Part shown: positions 1 through 9,349 of the stretch, piece by piece | Layout: every line of letters begins with the position of its first letter | Position numbering within the stretch: position 1 is the first letter of the stretch | Source of the DNA: JAHEFU01 sp020440645 | GTDB taxonomy: Bacteria > 4484-113 > JAFGCY01 | Assembly (NCBI GenBank): GCA_020440645.1 | Contig: JAGRNR010000003.1 | Span: 1-64,000, forward strand | Reading direction: 5' to 3' | Length of the DNA stretch: 64,000 nt | Position numbers and translations under genes: made by a program | The notes under the pieces: generated by a model | What the model was told of the DNA's origin: nothing | Seen by the model: the letters and a program-made list of their open reading frames with translations, nothing else | Databases searched by the model: none

Positions 1-1
1 G

Positions 2-3000
2 GCCCTGCAGCTGCTGGCCAGCTACTACATTGAGCACGAGGACTTCCACCCGGGCACCATCCCCTACATCGAGCGGGCGCTGGAGCGCGGCAAGCTCGAA
101 AACGAGGTGCTGCAGAAGCTCACCGAGCTGGCGCTCAACAGCGGGCTGGACTTCCTGGACAAGCTCGGGATGTGCCTCGCGATCTACCGCCAGGGCTTCA
201 GCGACCGCAACCTGCTGACCTTCCTGAGCGACAAGCTCGCCGAAAGCAACAAGTTTGACGACGAAGCTATCGAGATCATGACGCGCGCCTTCGAGCAGCG
301 CACGGTCACGAAGCGCGCCGTGCTGATCCTCGCCGAGCACTGCCTTGCCAACGACCGCGAGGACGAGTTCGCGATGCGGGTCTACGAGAGCTACCTCTCG
401 CAGTGGCCCGACCGGCCGCAGCGCCGCATCTACCAGATCCTCGCGCACCAGTACGCCGAGCTGACCCGCGTTGACGACCAGGCGCAGAAGATCTACGAGG
501 AAGCGCTGGTTGACAACCCGACTGACCCGGTGATCACCGCGATCCTCGCGCGCGCCTACCATGCCGCGGACCGCCGTGACGAGATTGCCGACAGCATCTA
601 CAAGCAGGCCTTCCAGTTCGTGGACGAGGACGTGCGCCGGATGCTTGCCGAGGTGCTGGCCGAGATCCGGCTGGAGGCCAAGGCCTTCAACGCCGAGACC
701 CTCAACTACCTGGTGGTGCTCGGCCGGCCCGAGAAGGGCCCGCTGGCAGCGATCTACGATGAGGCACTGACCAACTGCTTCCTGAACACCGGCCGCCGCG
801 GCGAGCAGGCCCAGCAAGCCTACTATGCCCTGTTCGAGAAGACCGAGAAATCCGACGACATCAACCCGCGCCTGGTGGACCTGCTGGCCGAGATCATCCT
901 CGAAAGCGGCGTCAGGCCTGAGCCCGGCAGTGTCGAGATGCGGGTCTACCGCAAGCTGTTTGAGCTCAAGAAGTTCAGCACCCCGGAGGAGATCGCCTTC
1001 GCGCTGCTGATTGACATCCTCAACGACGGCAAGGATGACGCGATGCTCCTCAACGTGGCGGTGCGCTGCTTCGAGGCCGACAGCGCGCGCCTGACTGAGA
1101 CCGTTGCGGCCGCCGGCCGTGCCGCCGTACTGCAGGATGTCGGCGACTTCTTCATCGAGCACTTCAACTACCCGCTGGCCAGCCGGGCCTATGAGGACGC
1201 TTCCAGGCTGAACCCCAGCAGCACGATCAGCTTCCGCCTTGCCAAGATCTACATCATGGAAGGCCGTGCCAAGGAAGCCATCACCCTGCTGGAAAGCCTC
1301 GACAGCAAGGAATTCGGCGCCAGGCGTGACTACTGGATCGCAGCCGCCCGGCAGATGCTGGGCCAGGTCAGCGAGGCCGGTGCGCTGCTCAGTTCGCTTG
1401 AGTCCGCGGACGAGATCCCGGACTTCCTGCTGGAACTGCGCACCGCCATCAACCTTGAACTGGACGGCAAGCTGCAGGAGGCGCACCAGCGCTACCTGAA
1501 GCTGGTCAAGGACCCCCGCCTGGTCAAGTTCCAGCGCTGGCTGGGGCTGCAGATCGGCATCGTGCGGATCCGCCTCGGTGAGTTGTCAGAAGCGATCATG
1601 CACCTCGAGGAAATCCTCCGGCTCAACCCGAGCGGCCGGGCCGAGCAGGTGTTCCTGTCGCTGGCACTGTTCTTCCAGGGCCACAAGCACCTGCGTGAGG
1701 ACAAGCTCGGTGAGGGCCTGCCGCTGTTCACCCGCGCCGTGGAGGTCAACCGCAATGACCGCACGCTGCGCCAGGTGATCGTGGACGTGCTGCGCCTGTA
1801 CGGCGAGAAGGCCTTCTTCTCCCGCGACCTGGACCGTGCCACGCGGGTCCTCGACGTCTCGCACCGCATCCTGCCGAACCAGATGCTGACGAAGACCTAC
1901 CTCGCCTACGCCTACCACCTGAAGAAGGAATACGCCAAGGCGATCATCTACTACCGCGAGATCTCCTGGAAGGATGAGGATCCCTCGCTGGAGCGCTCCA
2001 ACGCCTACGCCTACATGCTCAACCAGCAGCCGGACAAGGCCTGGCGCGTGTTCCTCGATCTTGCGAAGCGTGGCAACCTGATCATTGACAACTTCCCGCG
2101 CATGGTGGACTGCTTCCTGAGCGATCCAGAGGCGCAGGGCGGCAAGGTCTGGCAGAATGTCGAGTTCCCGGACCAGGCCCCGCCGCTGATGCAGGCCGCC
2201 GTGCTGATCCACGACGGCTTGTACGAACGGGCCGTCAGCCTGCTGGACGGCATGCTGCGCCAGGACCCGAAGGACACCCAGGTGCACTGGTACCTCGGCC
2301 GCGCCTACTCCGCGATGAACAAGCGCGACATGGCGGTGCACCACTGGAAGGAGCTTCTAAGGATCTGCAACGAGGCCCAGAGCGCGCCGGACAAGAAGAT
2401 CCGCCAGTTCACCGAGATCGGCATGGCCTTCATGGCCGCCGGCTACGCCCAGGAGGCGATGGCAACCTGGGAGACCCTGCGTAAGGTGGACGAGAGCAAC
2501 CCGGACCTGCCGGTGCTGTACGCCGCCACGCTGGACCTGAATGCCTACCAGCTGGCCCGCAAGGACCAGCACAAGCTGGCGCTGGAGGAATGGAAGAAGT
2601 CGCTCAAGTTCGATGAGGACAACGCGGCGATCCAGCAGAACCTGGCGATCGGCTACCTGATGACTGACAACTACGAGGAGTGCACGCGCTCCTTCCACCG
2701 CCTCGGCAAGACCTGGCAGGTGATGATCAACCAGAACCCGCGCAAGCACAGCCACCTCTCGCAGGACATCAACACCATCGAGAAGGCGATGAACACCTTC
2801 GCGCTGACGAAGGGCCGCCCGGAGTTCGACCTGACCAAGGTGCGCGCCGAGGACAGCATCGCCTTCTTCAAGAAGGCCAACCAGTTCTACTGGATGCTCA
2901 GCCTCGACAAGAACGCGCATGAGACCCAGATCGAGCGGGAGTACTTCCGCCTGATCAAGATCTTCAACCCTGAGCGCCATGCGGATGACTTCATGCTGGT

Positions 3001-3280
3001 GGAGGAGGCCTACACGAACCTCTACGCCAACAAGAAGAAGCGCCAGGCGATCAACCTCTTCGTGTTCAATCCGGTGGATGTCGAGGCTACCCGCGGCAGG
3101 CTGACCAAGCTGCCGCGAGACGGCAAGATCAGCTTCGAGACCCTGCCGATGCCCAAGAGCGTGCCGGACCCGGACTACTCGCAGCTTGAGCCCTGGAAGG
3201 CGGATGAGGGTGAGATCACCTCGCCGCTGCTGGAGCTGCTGCAGATCAACCTGAAGATTCCTGACGGGACGCTGGTGTGA
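2..3280 (+). CDS. TPR-repeat protein with C-terminal degenerate J-like domain (5' partial)
   Basis: The reading frame is open from base 2, so the N-terminus lies outside the window; about 1,092 residues are visible. Most of it is helical tetratricopeptide-type repeat (recurring A..Y....Y..A/L patterns). The C-terminal part (about 2885-3060) aligns by eye with a J-domain: FYWMLSLDKNA, then EYFRLIKIF, then VEEAYTNLY. The catalytic HPD tripeptide reads NPE (codons 2966-2974), so it should not stimulate Hsp70 ATPase in the normal way. Its stop overlaps the grpE start and dnaK follows, so I infer a scaffold or substrate-presenting partner of this Hsp70. The TPR call is firm; the J-like call is from pattern only. 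Confidence 0.8.
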   Translation, partial: ALQLLASYYIEHEDFHPGTIPYIERALERGKLENEVLQKLTELALNSGLDFLDKLGMCLAIYRQGFSDRNLLTFLSDKLAESNKFDDEAIEIMTRAFEQRTVTKRAVLILAEHCLANDREDEFAMRVYESYLSQWPDRPQRRIYQILAHQYAELTRVDDQAQKIYEEALVDNPTDPVITAILARAYHAADRRDEIADSIYKQAFQFVDEDVRRMLAEVLAEIRLEAKAFNAETLNYLVVLGRPEKGPLAAIYDEALTNCFLNTGRRGEQAQQAYYALFEKTEKSDDINPRLVDLLAEIILESGVRPEPGSVEMRVYRKLFELKKFSTPEEIAFALLIDILNDGKDDAMLLNVAVRCFEADSARLTETVAAAGRAAVLQDVGDFFIEHFNYPLASRAYEDASRLNPSSTISFRLAKIYIMEGRAKEAITLLESLDSKEFGARRDYWIAAARQMLGQVSEAGALLSSLESADEIPDFLLELRTAINLELDGKLQEAHQRYLKLVKDPRLVKFQRWLGLQIGIVRIRLGELSEAIMHLEEILRLNPSGRAEQVFLSLALFFQGHKHLREDKLGEGLPLFTRAVEVNRNDRTLRQVIVDVLRLYGEKAFFSRDLDRATRVLDVSHRILPNQMLTKTYLAYAYHLKKEYAKAIIYYREISWKDEDPSLERSNAYAYMLNQQPDKAWRVFLDLAKRGNLIIDNFPRMVDCFLSDPEAQGGKVWQNVEFPDQAPPLMQAAVLIHDGLYERAVSLLDGMLRQDPKDTQVHWYLGRAYSAMNKRDMAVHHWKELLRICNEAQSAPDKKIRQFTEIGMAFMAAGYAQEAMATWETLRKVDESNPDLPVLYAATLDLNAYQLARKDQHKLALEEWKKSLKFDEDNAAIQQNLAIGYLMTDNYEECTRSFHRLGKTWQVMINQNPRKHSHLSQDINTIEKAMNTFALTKGRPEFDLTKVRAEDSIAFFKKANQFYWMLSLDKNAHETQIEREYFRLIKIFNPERHADDFMLVEEAYTNLYANKKKRQAINLFVFNPVDVEATRGRLTKLPRDGKISFETLPMPKSVPDPDYSQLEPWKADEGEITSPLLELLQINLKIPDGTLV

Positions 3281-3951
3281 TGCAGCAGGAGCGCTCCGCA
3301 GAGCTTGCCAGGCTGGTCGCTGAAATTGACTTCAGTACTGAGCAATACTATAATCTCTTCCCTGTCGAGGACACTGTCCAGCCCTCTCCCGACCTGTCGT
3401 CAGAGGTCTGGACAAACGTCTCCTCGGTGATGGCTGACGTGGGGAAACTGCGTGCGGAACTGTCCCGGCTGCGAGTCGGTGTGGAGCAGTTGCGCATGCC
3501 GGCCATTGAAGCCGTCGGATTGGACAGGACCGCCGAGCAGCTGCGTTCGCTGGAGATGAAGCTGCGCCCGCTCGAGCAGGTGCTGAGCAGCAAGGAGGAT
3601 GAATCCCAGATCAGGCGCCTTTTCAAGGACCTGCTGATCGGGGTGGATTCCCTGGACAGGGTGTTTGAGCTGATGGAGAACCAGCCGGGCAGCGTCCCCC
3701 AGGGCGTGATGACCGGCCTGCAGTCCGTCTATCAGCTGATTCAGGACACGCTGAGCAGGCATGGCCTGAAGCAGATGCAGATCGGGGACAGCTTCGATCC
3801 GCACCTGCATCTTGCGATGGGTACCGAACCGCATCCCGGCAGGGAGGACGGCAAGGTGTCCCGGATTCTTTTGAAGGGCTACATGTTTGGAGACCAGGTG
3901 TTCCGCACCGCCCAGGTAGTGGTGGTGAAGAACAGCGAAACAAACGCATGA
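3280..3951 (+). CDS. grpE: GrpE nucleotide-exchange factor
   Basis: Predicted Hsp70 nucleotide exchange factor of 223 residues. The N-terminal half is acidic and helical (residues about 40-110, coiled-coil-like). The C-terminus carries the GrpE beta-domain signature: FDPHLHLAM, then EDGKVSRILLKGYMFGDQVFR and a VVVVKN end. ATG at 3280 overlaps the upstream TGA by one base, which suggests translational coupling; a GTG one codon earlier is an alternative start. It lies directly before dnaK. GrpE proteins are usually about 190-220 residues, so the length is normal. The central region is divergent, which fits a dedicated partner of the short DnaK next door. Confidence 0.85.
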   Translation: MQQERSAELARLVAEIDFSTEQYYNLFPVEDTVQPSPDLSSEVWTNVSSVMADVGKLRAELSRLRVGVEQLRMPAIEAVGLDRTAEQLRSLEMKLRPLEQVLSSKEDESQIRRLFKDLLIGVDSLDRVFELMENQPGSVPQGVMTGLQSVYQLIQDTLSRHGLKQMQIGDSFDPHLHLAMGTEPHPGREDGKVSRILLKGYMFGDQVFRTAQVVVVKNSETNA

Positions 3952-4043
3952 CCGGAATGGTCAGAACATTACCCTGCGGGGCTTTCAGCCGGACACGGGC
4001 AGAGTACAAAACGAAGCCGGCCTGATCCGGTAAGGAGACATAG

Positions 4044-5789
4044 ATGGGTCAAATTGTTGGAATCGACCTCGGCACGACGAACTCGCTGATCGCGGCCATC
4101 ATTGACGGCCAGCCCCAGCTCATCCCGAATGAGCGCGGCAAGTTCATCACCCCGTCAGTCGTCGGCTTCACCGAGACCGGTGAGCTGCTCGTCGGTGAGC
4201 CGGCCAAGAACCAAGCCGTTGCCAACCCCGAGCGCACCATCACCAGCATCAAGCGCCTGATGGGCACCGACCGCCGCATCAGCATCGGCGACAAGGAGTT
4301 CTCCCCGCAGGAAATCAGCGCGGTGATCCTCAAGAAGCTGAAGCTTGACGCGGAAACCTACCTCAACGACATCGTCGAGGAAGCGGTGATCACGGTACCG
4401 GCCTACTTCACGGACTCCCAGCGCCAGGCCACCAAGGATGCGGGCGAGATCGCCGGCTTCAAGGTCGAGCGTATCCTGAACGAGCCCACGGCAGCCGCCC
4501 TGGCCTACGGTTTCGAGCGCGGCGAGGCGAAGACCATCATGGTCTACGACCTTGGTGGAGGCACGTTCGATGTCTCCGTCATCCGCCTCGTGGACGGCGC
4601 CTTCAAGGTGCTGGCCACCACCGGTAACAACAACCTCGGTGGTGACGACTTCGATTACCGTGTCGTCGAGTTCCTGATTGACCGCTTCAAGGAGAAGGAG
4701 AAAATCGACCTGCGTTCGATCTCAGATGTCTCCCAGCAGCGCGCGATCATGCAGCGCCTCAAGGAAGCCGCGGAGAACGCCAAGATCGACCTCTCCAGCC
4801 TGCTTGAGACGAACATCAACCTGCCGTTCATTTACACCGGTGGTGATGAGCCGCTGCACCTGAATGAGACCCTGACCCGTGCCAAGTACGAGGACCTGGT
4901 GCAGGACCTGGTGGACCAGACCCTGCAGCCGATGGAGCTGGCGCTCAGCGATGCCAACCTGAAGCCCGAGGACCTCGGCGCCGTGATCCTCGTTGGTGGT
5001 ATGACCCGCACGCCCGCCGTGGGCCGCCTGGTCAAGAATGTCACCGGCAAGGAAGCCTACACCGACATCAACCCGGAGGAGTGCGTCGCCGCCGGCGCTG
5101 CCATCCAGGCCGGCATCAAGCGCGGTAACCTGGAGGAGCTGGTGGTGGTCGACGTGGCCCCGTTCACGCTCGGCATCGAGACGGAGAACAACCGCTTCAG
5201 CCCGATCATCAGCCGCAACACCTCCATCCCCTGCTCCGAGAAGAAGCTGTACAAGACCACCATCGACGGCCAGACCGAAGCCCTGATCCACGTGCTGCAG
5301 GGCGAGAGCATGAAGGCCAACGAGAACTCCAGCCTCGGCGAATTCGTGCTGGGCGGCATCTCCACCGGCATGGCCGGCGAGAGCCTGGTCGAGGTCAGCT
5401 TCGACTACGACGTGAACGGCATCGTGAAGGTCACCGCCAAGGACCGCCAGACCGGCGTCGGCAAGGGCATCACCATCAAGGCCTCCAAGCAGCGCCTGAC
5501 CGGTGAGGATATCTCCGATGCCGAGCGCGAGGTGGCCCAGATGAGCGGATCCCTGATCGCCCAGCGCGAGAAGGGCAAGATCCTGTTCGAGGCTCAGGGT
5601 GTCTACGAGAAGCTGAAGACCCTCACCAAGCAGGTGGTCGACGGCAGCAAGAAGATGAATGAGATGGAGCTCTCCAAGCTTCGCTCGCTGACGGAGGACC
5701 TTGAGAAGGCGATCCGCGCCGAGGAAGAGGAAGAGATCGAGAAGCAGATGCGCACCGCCAGCCTGATCCTGTCTGACTGGGGCATGTAG
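4044..5789 (+). CDS. dnaK: Hsp70 chaperone DnaK, short form
   Basis: ATP-driven chaperone of 581 residues. The nucleotide-binding domain has GIDLGTTNS at the N-terminus, DLGGGTFDVS, and VGGMTRTPAV. The hydrophobic linker region reads VVVDVAPFTLGIET, followed by the beta substrate-binding domain (ALIHVLQGE, FDYDVNGIVKVTAKDR). The helical lid is present but ends about 55 residues before the usual length of near 635, without the disordered tail or an EEVD/EEVK-type end. A strong AAGGAG stands 7 bases before the ATG. The preceding 92-base gap after grpE could hold a promoter, but none is clear. Shortness and neighbours suggest a specialised rather than the housekeeping Hsp70. Confidence 0.93.
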   Translation: MGQIVGIDLGTTNSLIAAIIDGQPQLIPNERGKFITPSVVGFTETGELLVGEPAKNQAVANPERTITSIKRLMGTDRRISIGDKEFSPQEISAVILKKLKLDAETYLNDIVEEAVITVPAYFTDSQRQATKDAGEIAGFKVERILNEPTAAALAYGFERGEAKTIMVYDLGGGTFDVSVIRLVDGAFKVLATTGNNNLGGDDFDYRVVEFLIDRFKEKEKIDLRSISDVSQQRAIMQRLKEAAENAKIDLSSLLETNINLPFIYTGGDEPLHLNETLTRAKYEDLVQDLVDQTLQPMELALSDANLKPEDLGAVILVGGMTRTPAVGRLVKNVTGKEAYTDINPEECVAAGAAIQAGIKRGNLEELVVVDVAPFTLGIETENNRFSPIISRNTSIPCSEKKLYKTTIDGQTEALIHVLQGESMKANENSSLGEFVLGGISTGMAGESLVEVSFDYDVNGIVKVTAKDRQTGVGKGITIKASKQRLTGEDISDAEREVAQMSGSLIAQREKGKILFEAQGVYEKLKTLTKQVVDGSKKMNEMELSKLRSLTEDLEKAIRAEEEEEIEKQMRTASLILSDWGM

Positions 5790-6394
5790 TGCTGGTCCTG
5801 GACGCCTGTCCATTATGCAGAACGACGCTCAAGGAGGGCGCGGGTTCCTGTCCCGGTTGCGGGGCGGATCTCGCGCCCTGGTCCAATATCGCGGCAATCA
5901 CGGCCAGCTACATCGGAAATGCCCGCGAGCTGATCACTGAAGGGGAACTGGAGAAGGCTGAGGCTATCATCAGCCGCCTTTCGCAGCTCAGTGATGTCGA
6001 CCCACATGAACTTGCCTCCCTGCAATGCAAGCTCGCGCTGGCCTGCCAGGACATCGGCCGGGCCCGTGAACTGCTGTCGCGGGTCAGCCCTGCCGAACAG
6101 CCCGTACTGACTGAGCAGCTGGCTGAGCTCGGACAGCGCGAGATGCTGGCCCGGGAACTGTACAACCAGGCCCTGACTTCCGCCCGCCGCGGTGAGTACG
6201 TGCGCGGGGCCCGCCAGATGGAAATCTGTGTCAGGCATTTCAGCGCTGACCCGGCCCTGTGGGAGCTGAAGCTCAAGCTGGACCTCAAGTGCGCCTACTA
6301 CATGCGTGTGTACGCCGACCTGCGTGCGCTGGACCGCCTGAATGCCCGTCCGGCCGCCTGGCTCAACCTGGAGAGCATGCTGCCGCCTGTGTAA
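5789..6394 (+). CDS. Zinc-ribbon protein with helical repeats, Hsp70-linked
   Basis: 201 residues starting with GTG at 5789, which overlaps the last base of the dnaK stop codon, so it is probably translated by coupling. The N-terminus holds a zinc ribbon with CPLC (Cys7, Cys10) and CPGC (Cys21, Cys24). The rest is helical and TPR-like (ARELITEGELEKAEAIISRL; LYNQALTSARRGEYVRGARQM). No membrane segment or signal peptide is seen. I do not recognise a named family. The overlap places it in the same operon as the TPR/J-like protein, GrpE and DnaK, so a co-chaperone or substrate adaptor role is inferred. Confidence 0.75.
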   Translation: MLVLDACPLCRTTLKEGAGSCPGCGADLAPWSNIAAITASYIGNARELITEGELEKAEAIISRLSQLSDVDPHELASLQCKLALACQDIGRARELLSRVSPAEQPVLTEQLAELGQREMLARELYNQALTSARRGEYVRGARQMEICVRHFSADPALWELKLKLDLKCAYYMRVYADLRALDRLNARPAAWLNLESMLPPV

Positions 6395-6583
6395 GGCCGC
6401 TGGGTGCTAGGCGCAGGTTTACGAATCAAGCGTCCCCTATTTCGCAGTAGCATATGCAAGCCCGAAACCTCCGGCCTACGGCCTTTGTACAGGCCACTGG
6501 GCGCTGGGCGCAGGCCTTCACAACTTAGCATCCCCTACCCTTGTCGTTGCATATGCAAGGCCTGAAACCTGCGGCCTGCGGCC
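6395..6583. repeat. Two imperfect ~90-bp tandem repeat units
   Basis: Unit one spans about 6395-6483 and unit two about 6492-6583. Both begin GGCC(G/A)CTGGG(T/C)GCT and share GCGCAGG, TCCCCTA, GCATATGCAAG and GAAACCT, and both end in a CGGCCT(A/G)CGGCC palindrome. They fill most of the gap between two convergent genes and have no convincing ORF. This may be a small dispersed repeat family; the genome copy number cannot be judged here. Confidence 0.6.
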
Positions 6584-6595
6584 AGAGATAAAAAA

Positions 6596-6622
6596 ACCGC
6601 CCCCCCACATGGGGAGGCGGTG
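6596..6622 (-). terminator. Rho-independent terminator of the PKD/Kelch lipoprotein pair
   Basis: CCGCC plus a C run pairs with GGGG-A-GGCGG across a short ACAT loop. On the minus strand the stem is followed by seven T (the A run at 6590-6596), so it terminates the gene ending at 6649. Confidence 0.75.
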
Positions 6623-6648
6623 CTTTGTCCGATCAGTGAACTCCGGGA

Positions 6649-9297
6649 TTACGGAGCTGCCGGCGGATCCACCGTGTACAGGTACTGGAACTGGTAGATA
6701 TCCGACTTGTCGGTATCGTTCAGGTCGGAACCACCGTGGTAGAGGATGGCCGCGTTGAGGGCGCCGGCGCTGTTCACGCTACCCGGGGCGGGCAGCACGG
6801 TGCTGGCGGCGTTCTCGGTACGGGCATCCACGCCGCCGCTGTTTGGCAGGGCGACCGTGTAGCTCCAGACCTGGGTGTTCGGGTCATACACCTCAGCGGT
6901 GCTGACCATGGTCTTGTCAGAGGTGTCGAACGGATAGTAGGCACCACCGATGACGTAGATCTTGCCACCGACGATGTGCGCCACATGTCCGCTGCGGGCA
7001 TCCTTGAGCGGCGGGCCAGCGACCCACAGGCCGGTGGCGAGGTTCAGGATCTCCATGGTGGCGGTGGACTGGCCACTGGCGCCACGGCCGCCGATCACAT
7101 AGATGAAGCCGTTGAGGTAGACAGCCGCACCGTCGTAACGCGGGGTCAGCATGTCCGCATTAATGTCAGCATACTCAGGCCTGGGGGGAATCAGCAGCGG
7201 ACGATCAGGGTTGTGGCTCCAAAGGGTACCGTTCACCTGGTTGACACTGCCTGGGCTGAAGCCGCCGATGTAGATGAAGTTCAGCGGCAGGCCGCCACTG
7301 AAGCTGGAATAGCGATCCCAGGTCTGCGGGACCATCACACCCATCGCTTCCTTGCGCGGGCCGCCACCGATGTTGGTCGGGGCGATGCTCCAGCCGGTGT
7401 TGCCGTCATAGGCGGTGGAGGTGGTCAGCTCTGCGAAGCGCAGCACGCCGTCCACGACATTCTCGCCACCCAGGTGCCAGATCGAGGGGGTGTCACCCTC
7501 CTCGGGGCTGGAAATCCAGGAGAAGCCACCGGTCGCCTGCTGCACCAGCGGCTGCACCTTCATGGCAGAGCTCTCGAGAGCGATCTCAAGATTGCCGGCG
7601 GTGTCAGGCTGGGCATAGGGCTGCATGAAGGTCTCGGAGGTTGCAATCGGGTTGCTGTTGTCCTCACCACCAAAGATCCGCAGGCGGCGCTCCGCGAGGA
7701 AGTTGATGTTGCCGCCGCCCGGAGCCTCAGTGTAGGTTCCGACCATCTGGTGGTGGCTGCGCGGCACGAGGGCATACTCACCGCCGACACTCAGCTTGGT
7801 GCGCTGCACCAGGCTGACCGGGGCGTTGATCACGACCTCATCGATCACGGAAGCGTTCTGCAGGGCCCGGACACGGATGGTGGTACCGAAGTAACCGACC
7901 GCCGGCCAGGTGATGCCGTCGAAGGCTGCGGTGTAGCTGAAGCTGCCGCCGCTGACGGGCTCGAAGCCGGTGGGCTGGTCCGCCAGTGCGGGGAAGTCCA
8001 CGTTGCCGTCGTTGTCGATGTCAATCTGGTAGACGTAGTCACCGGTGCTGCCGCTGACGTCGAAGTCCCAGGTGACGTTGTTCACATCGGTACGGCCGGT
8101 GACCACATCGTAAGGCAGCGGCGGGTTCTCGGAGAATGCACCGCCGGCGCTGGAGATGCCGTACTGGCCGGTCACGTTGAGCTCAGTGTTGATCTGGGCC
8201 ACGTTGCGGGAAAGGATGTCGACGGTGCGGGTGCGGATGCGGCCCGTGCCGTCAATCACCTGCACCTTGAGGGTGTAGGTCTTCTCGGTCTCCGCATGGA
8301 CATACGGGTTCACGAAGATCTTCTTCTCAAGGTCGTAATAGGGAACGGTGGGAGAGATGTCACTGCTGTCGAAGCTGTTGTCGCTCTGGTAGTCCCAGTA
8401 GTACTCGAAGGGAGCCACGCCGGGCTTCTTCGGGTCAACGACGACAGCGAGGTCCAGCTTGGGCTCAGTGTCGATCGCCGGCAGCTTGGCGCCGCTGGGA
8501 TCCCACTCAAGCACCACGCGGCCATTGCTGGCAGTCGGGTTGGTCGTGAGGATGATGTCGAAGTCAGGCACCGGATCAGGGCCGATCACGGGATCGGCTT
8601 CCTCGACCGGGACGAGGGCCTCGGAAAGTGCGGCCTCGCCCTTGTCGTTGATGACACGCAGCTTGACCACGAAGACCTTCACACCATTTCCATCATAGAA
8701 GAAGGTGTACTGCGGGTTCTGCACGGTCGAGTCGACCACGCCGTCACCATCGAAGTCCCACTCATATTCAAGAGCGGTGCTGCCGGTGGCATTGGCACGG
8801 AAGAAGACCGGCTCGCCGCTGCGGTAGCGGTAGCTGCCATCCGGATCCTGGATCTCAGAGATGACATCAATGCCGCCGATCACGACATCGCCGGTGGCGT
8901 TCACGGTGACGTTGACCAGCGAGGAACTCACTTCCGTGCCCTCACTGTCCACGACCTTCACGAACGCCTCATAGGCGGTGGAGCCCCCGGCATCAGCCTG
9001 GTTCAGGAAGTACTGGTTCTGAACGCTGACCGTCCTGTCGAAGCTGTTGTTGACATACCGGTCCGGAGCCGAGTCGTTGTTGAAGTCGAACGTGTAGAAG
9101 AACGGTGCGACTCCACCGGAGATGTTCGTGGTGAACACCACCGTCAACGGGCTAGCGCCAGTGCTCGGCTGTGCGGAGAGGAACTTCAACGTGAGCGGGC
9201 CATCCGCAATCGTTTCCGATCCATTTCCACTACCGCCGCAGGCGTTTGCCAGCAGGGCCAGTATCAGGATTGCTATCAGTGCGATCAAGCGTTTCAC
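6649..9297 (-). CDS. Lipoprotein with PKD-type domains and C-terminal Kelch repeats
   Basis: 882 residues. I chose the GTG at 9297 because AGGAGG lies 4-10 bases upstream and it gives a perfect lipoprotein signal (KRLIALIAILILALLANAC, Cys20); the longer upstream frame is unsupported. After a Gly/Ser-rich linker there are several PKD-like beta-sandwich domains with YEWDFDGDGVVD-type motifs (roughly residues 30-460). The C-terminal third (about 715-850) contains Kelch motifs (GFIYVIGGRG; GKIYVIGGAYYP), implying a galactose-oxidase-type propeller. It sits 52 bases after a paralogue with the same layout, so the two are probably co-transcribed. Its role is surface exposed, binding or adhesive by inference; no catalytic motif is visible. 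Confidence 0.8.
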   Translation of the reverse strand: MKRLIALIAILILALLANACGGSGNGSETIADGPLTLKFLSAQPSTGASPLTVVFTTNISGGVAPFFYTFDFNNDSAPDRYVNNSFDRTVSVQNQYFLNQADAGGSTAYEAFVKVVDSEGTEVSSSLVNVTVNATGDVVIGGIDVISEIQDPDGSYRYRSGEPVFFRANATGSTALEYEWDFDGDGVVDSTVQNPQYTFFYDGNGVKVFVVKLRVINDKGEAALSEALVPVEEADPVIGPDPVPDFDIILTTNPTASNGRVVLEWDPSGAKLPAIDTEPKLDLAVVVDPKKPGVAPFEYYWDYQSDNSFDSSDISPTVPYYDLEKKIFVNPYVHAETEKTYTLKVQVIDGTGRIRTRTVDILSRNVAQINTELNVTGQYGISSAGGAFSENPPLPYDVVTGRTDVNNVTWDFDVSGSTGDYVYQIDIDNDGNVDFPALADQPTGFEPVSGGSFSYTAAFDGITWPAVGYFGTTIRVRALQNASVIDEVVINAPVSLVQRTKLSVGGEYALVPRSHHQMVGTYTEAPGGGNINFLAERRLRIFGGEDNSNPIATSETFMQPYAQPDTAGNLEIALESSAMKVQPLVQQATGGFSWISSPEEGDTPSIWHLGGENVVDGVLRFAELTTSTAYDGNTGWSIAPTNIGGGPRKEAMGVMVPQTWDRYSSFSGGLPLNFIYIGGFSPGSVNQVNGTLWSHNPDRPLLIPPRPEYADINADMLTPRYDGAAVYLNGFIYVIGGRGASGQSTATMEILNLATGLWVAGPPLKDARSGHVAHIVGGKIYVIGGAYYPFDTSDKTMVSTAEVYDPNTQVWSYTVALPNSGGVDARTENAASTVLPAPGSVNSAGALNAAILYHGGSDLNDTDKSDIYQFQYLYTVDPPAAP

Positions 9298-9349
9298 GCT
9301 CAAGTCCTCCTGTCGTATCTTATCTCTCACCAAATCCCATCCAATTCCG

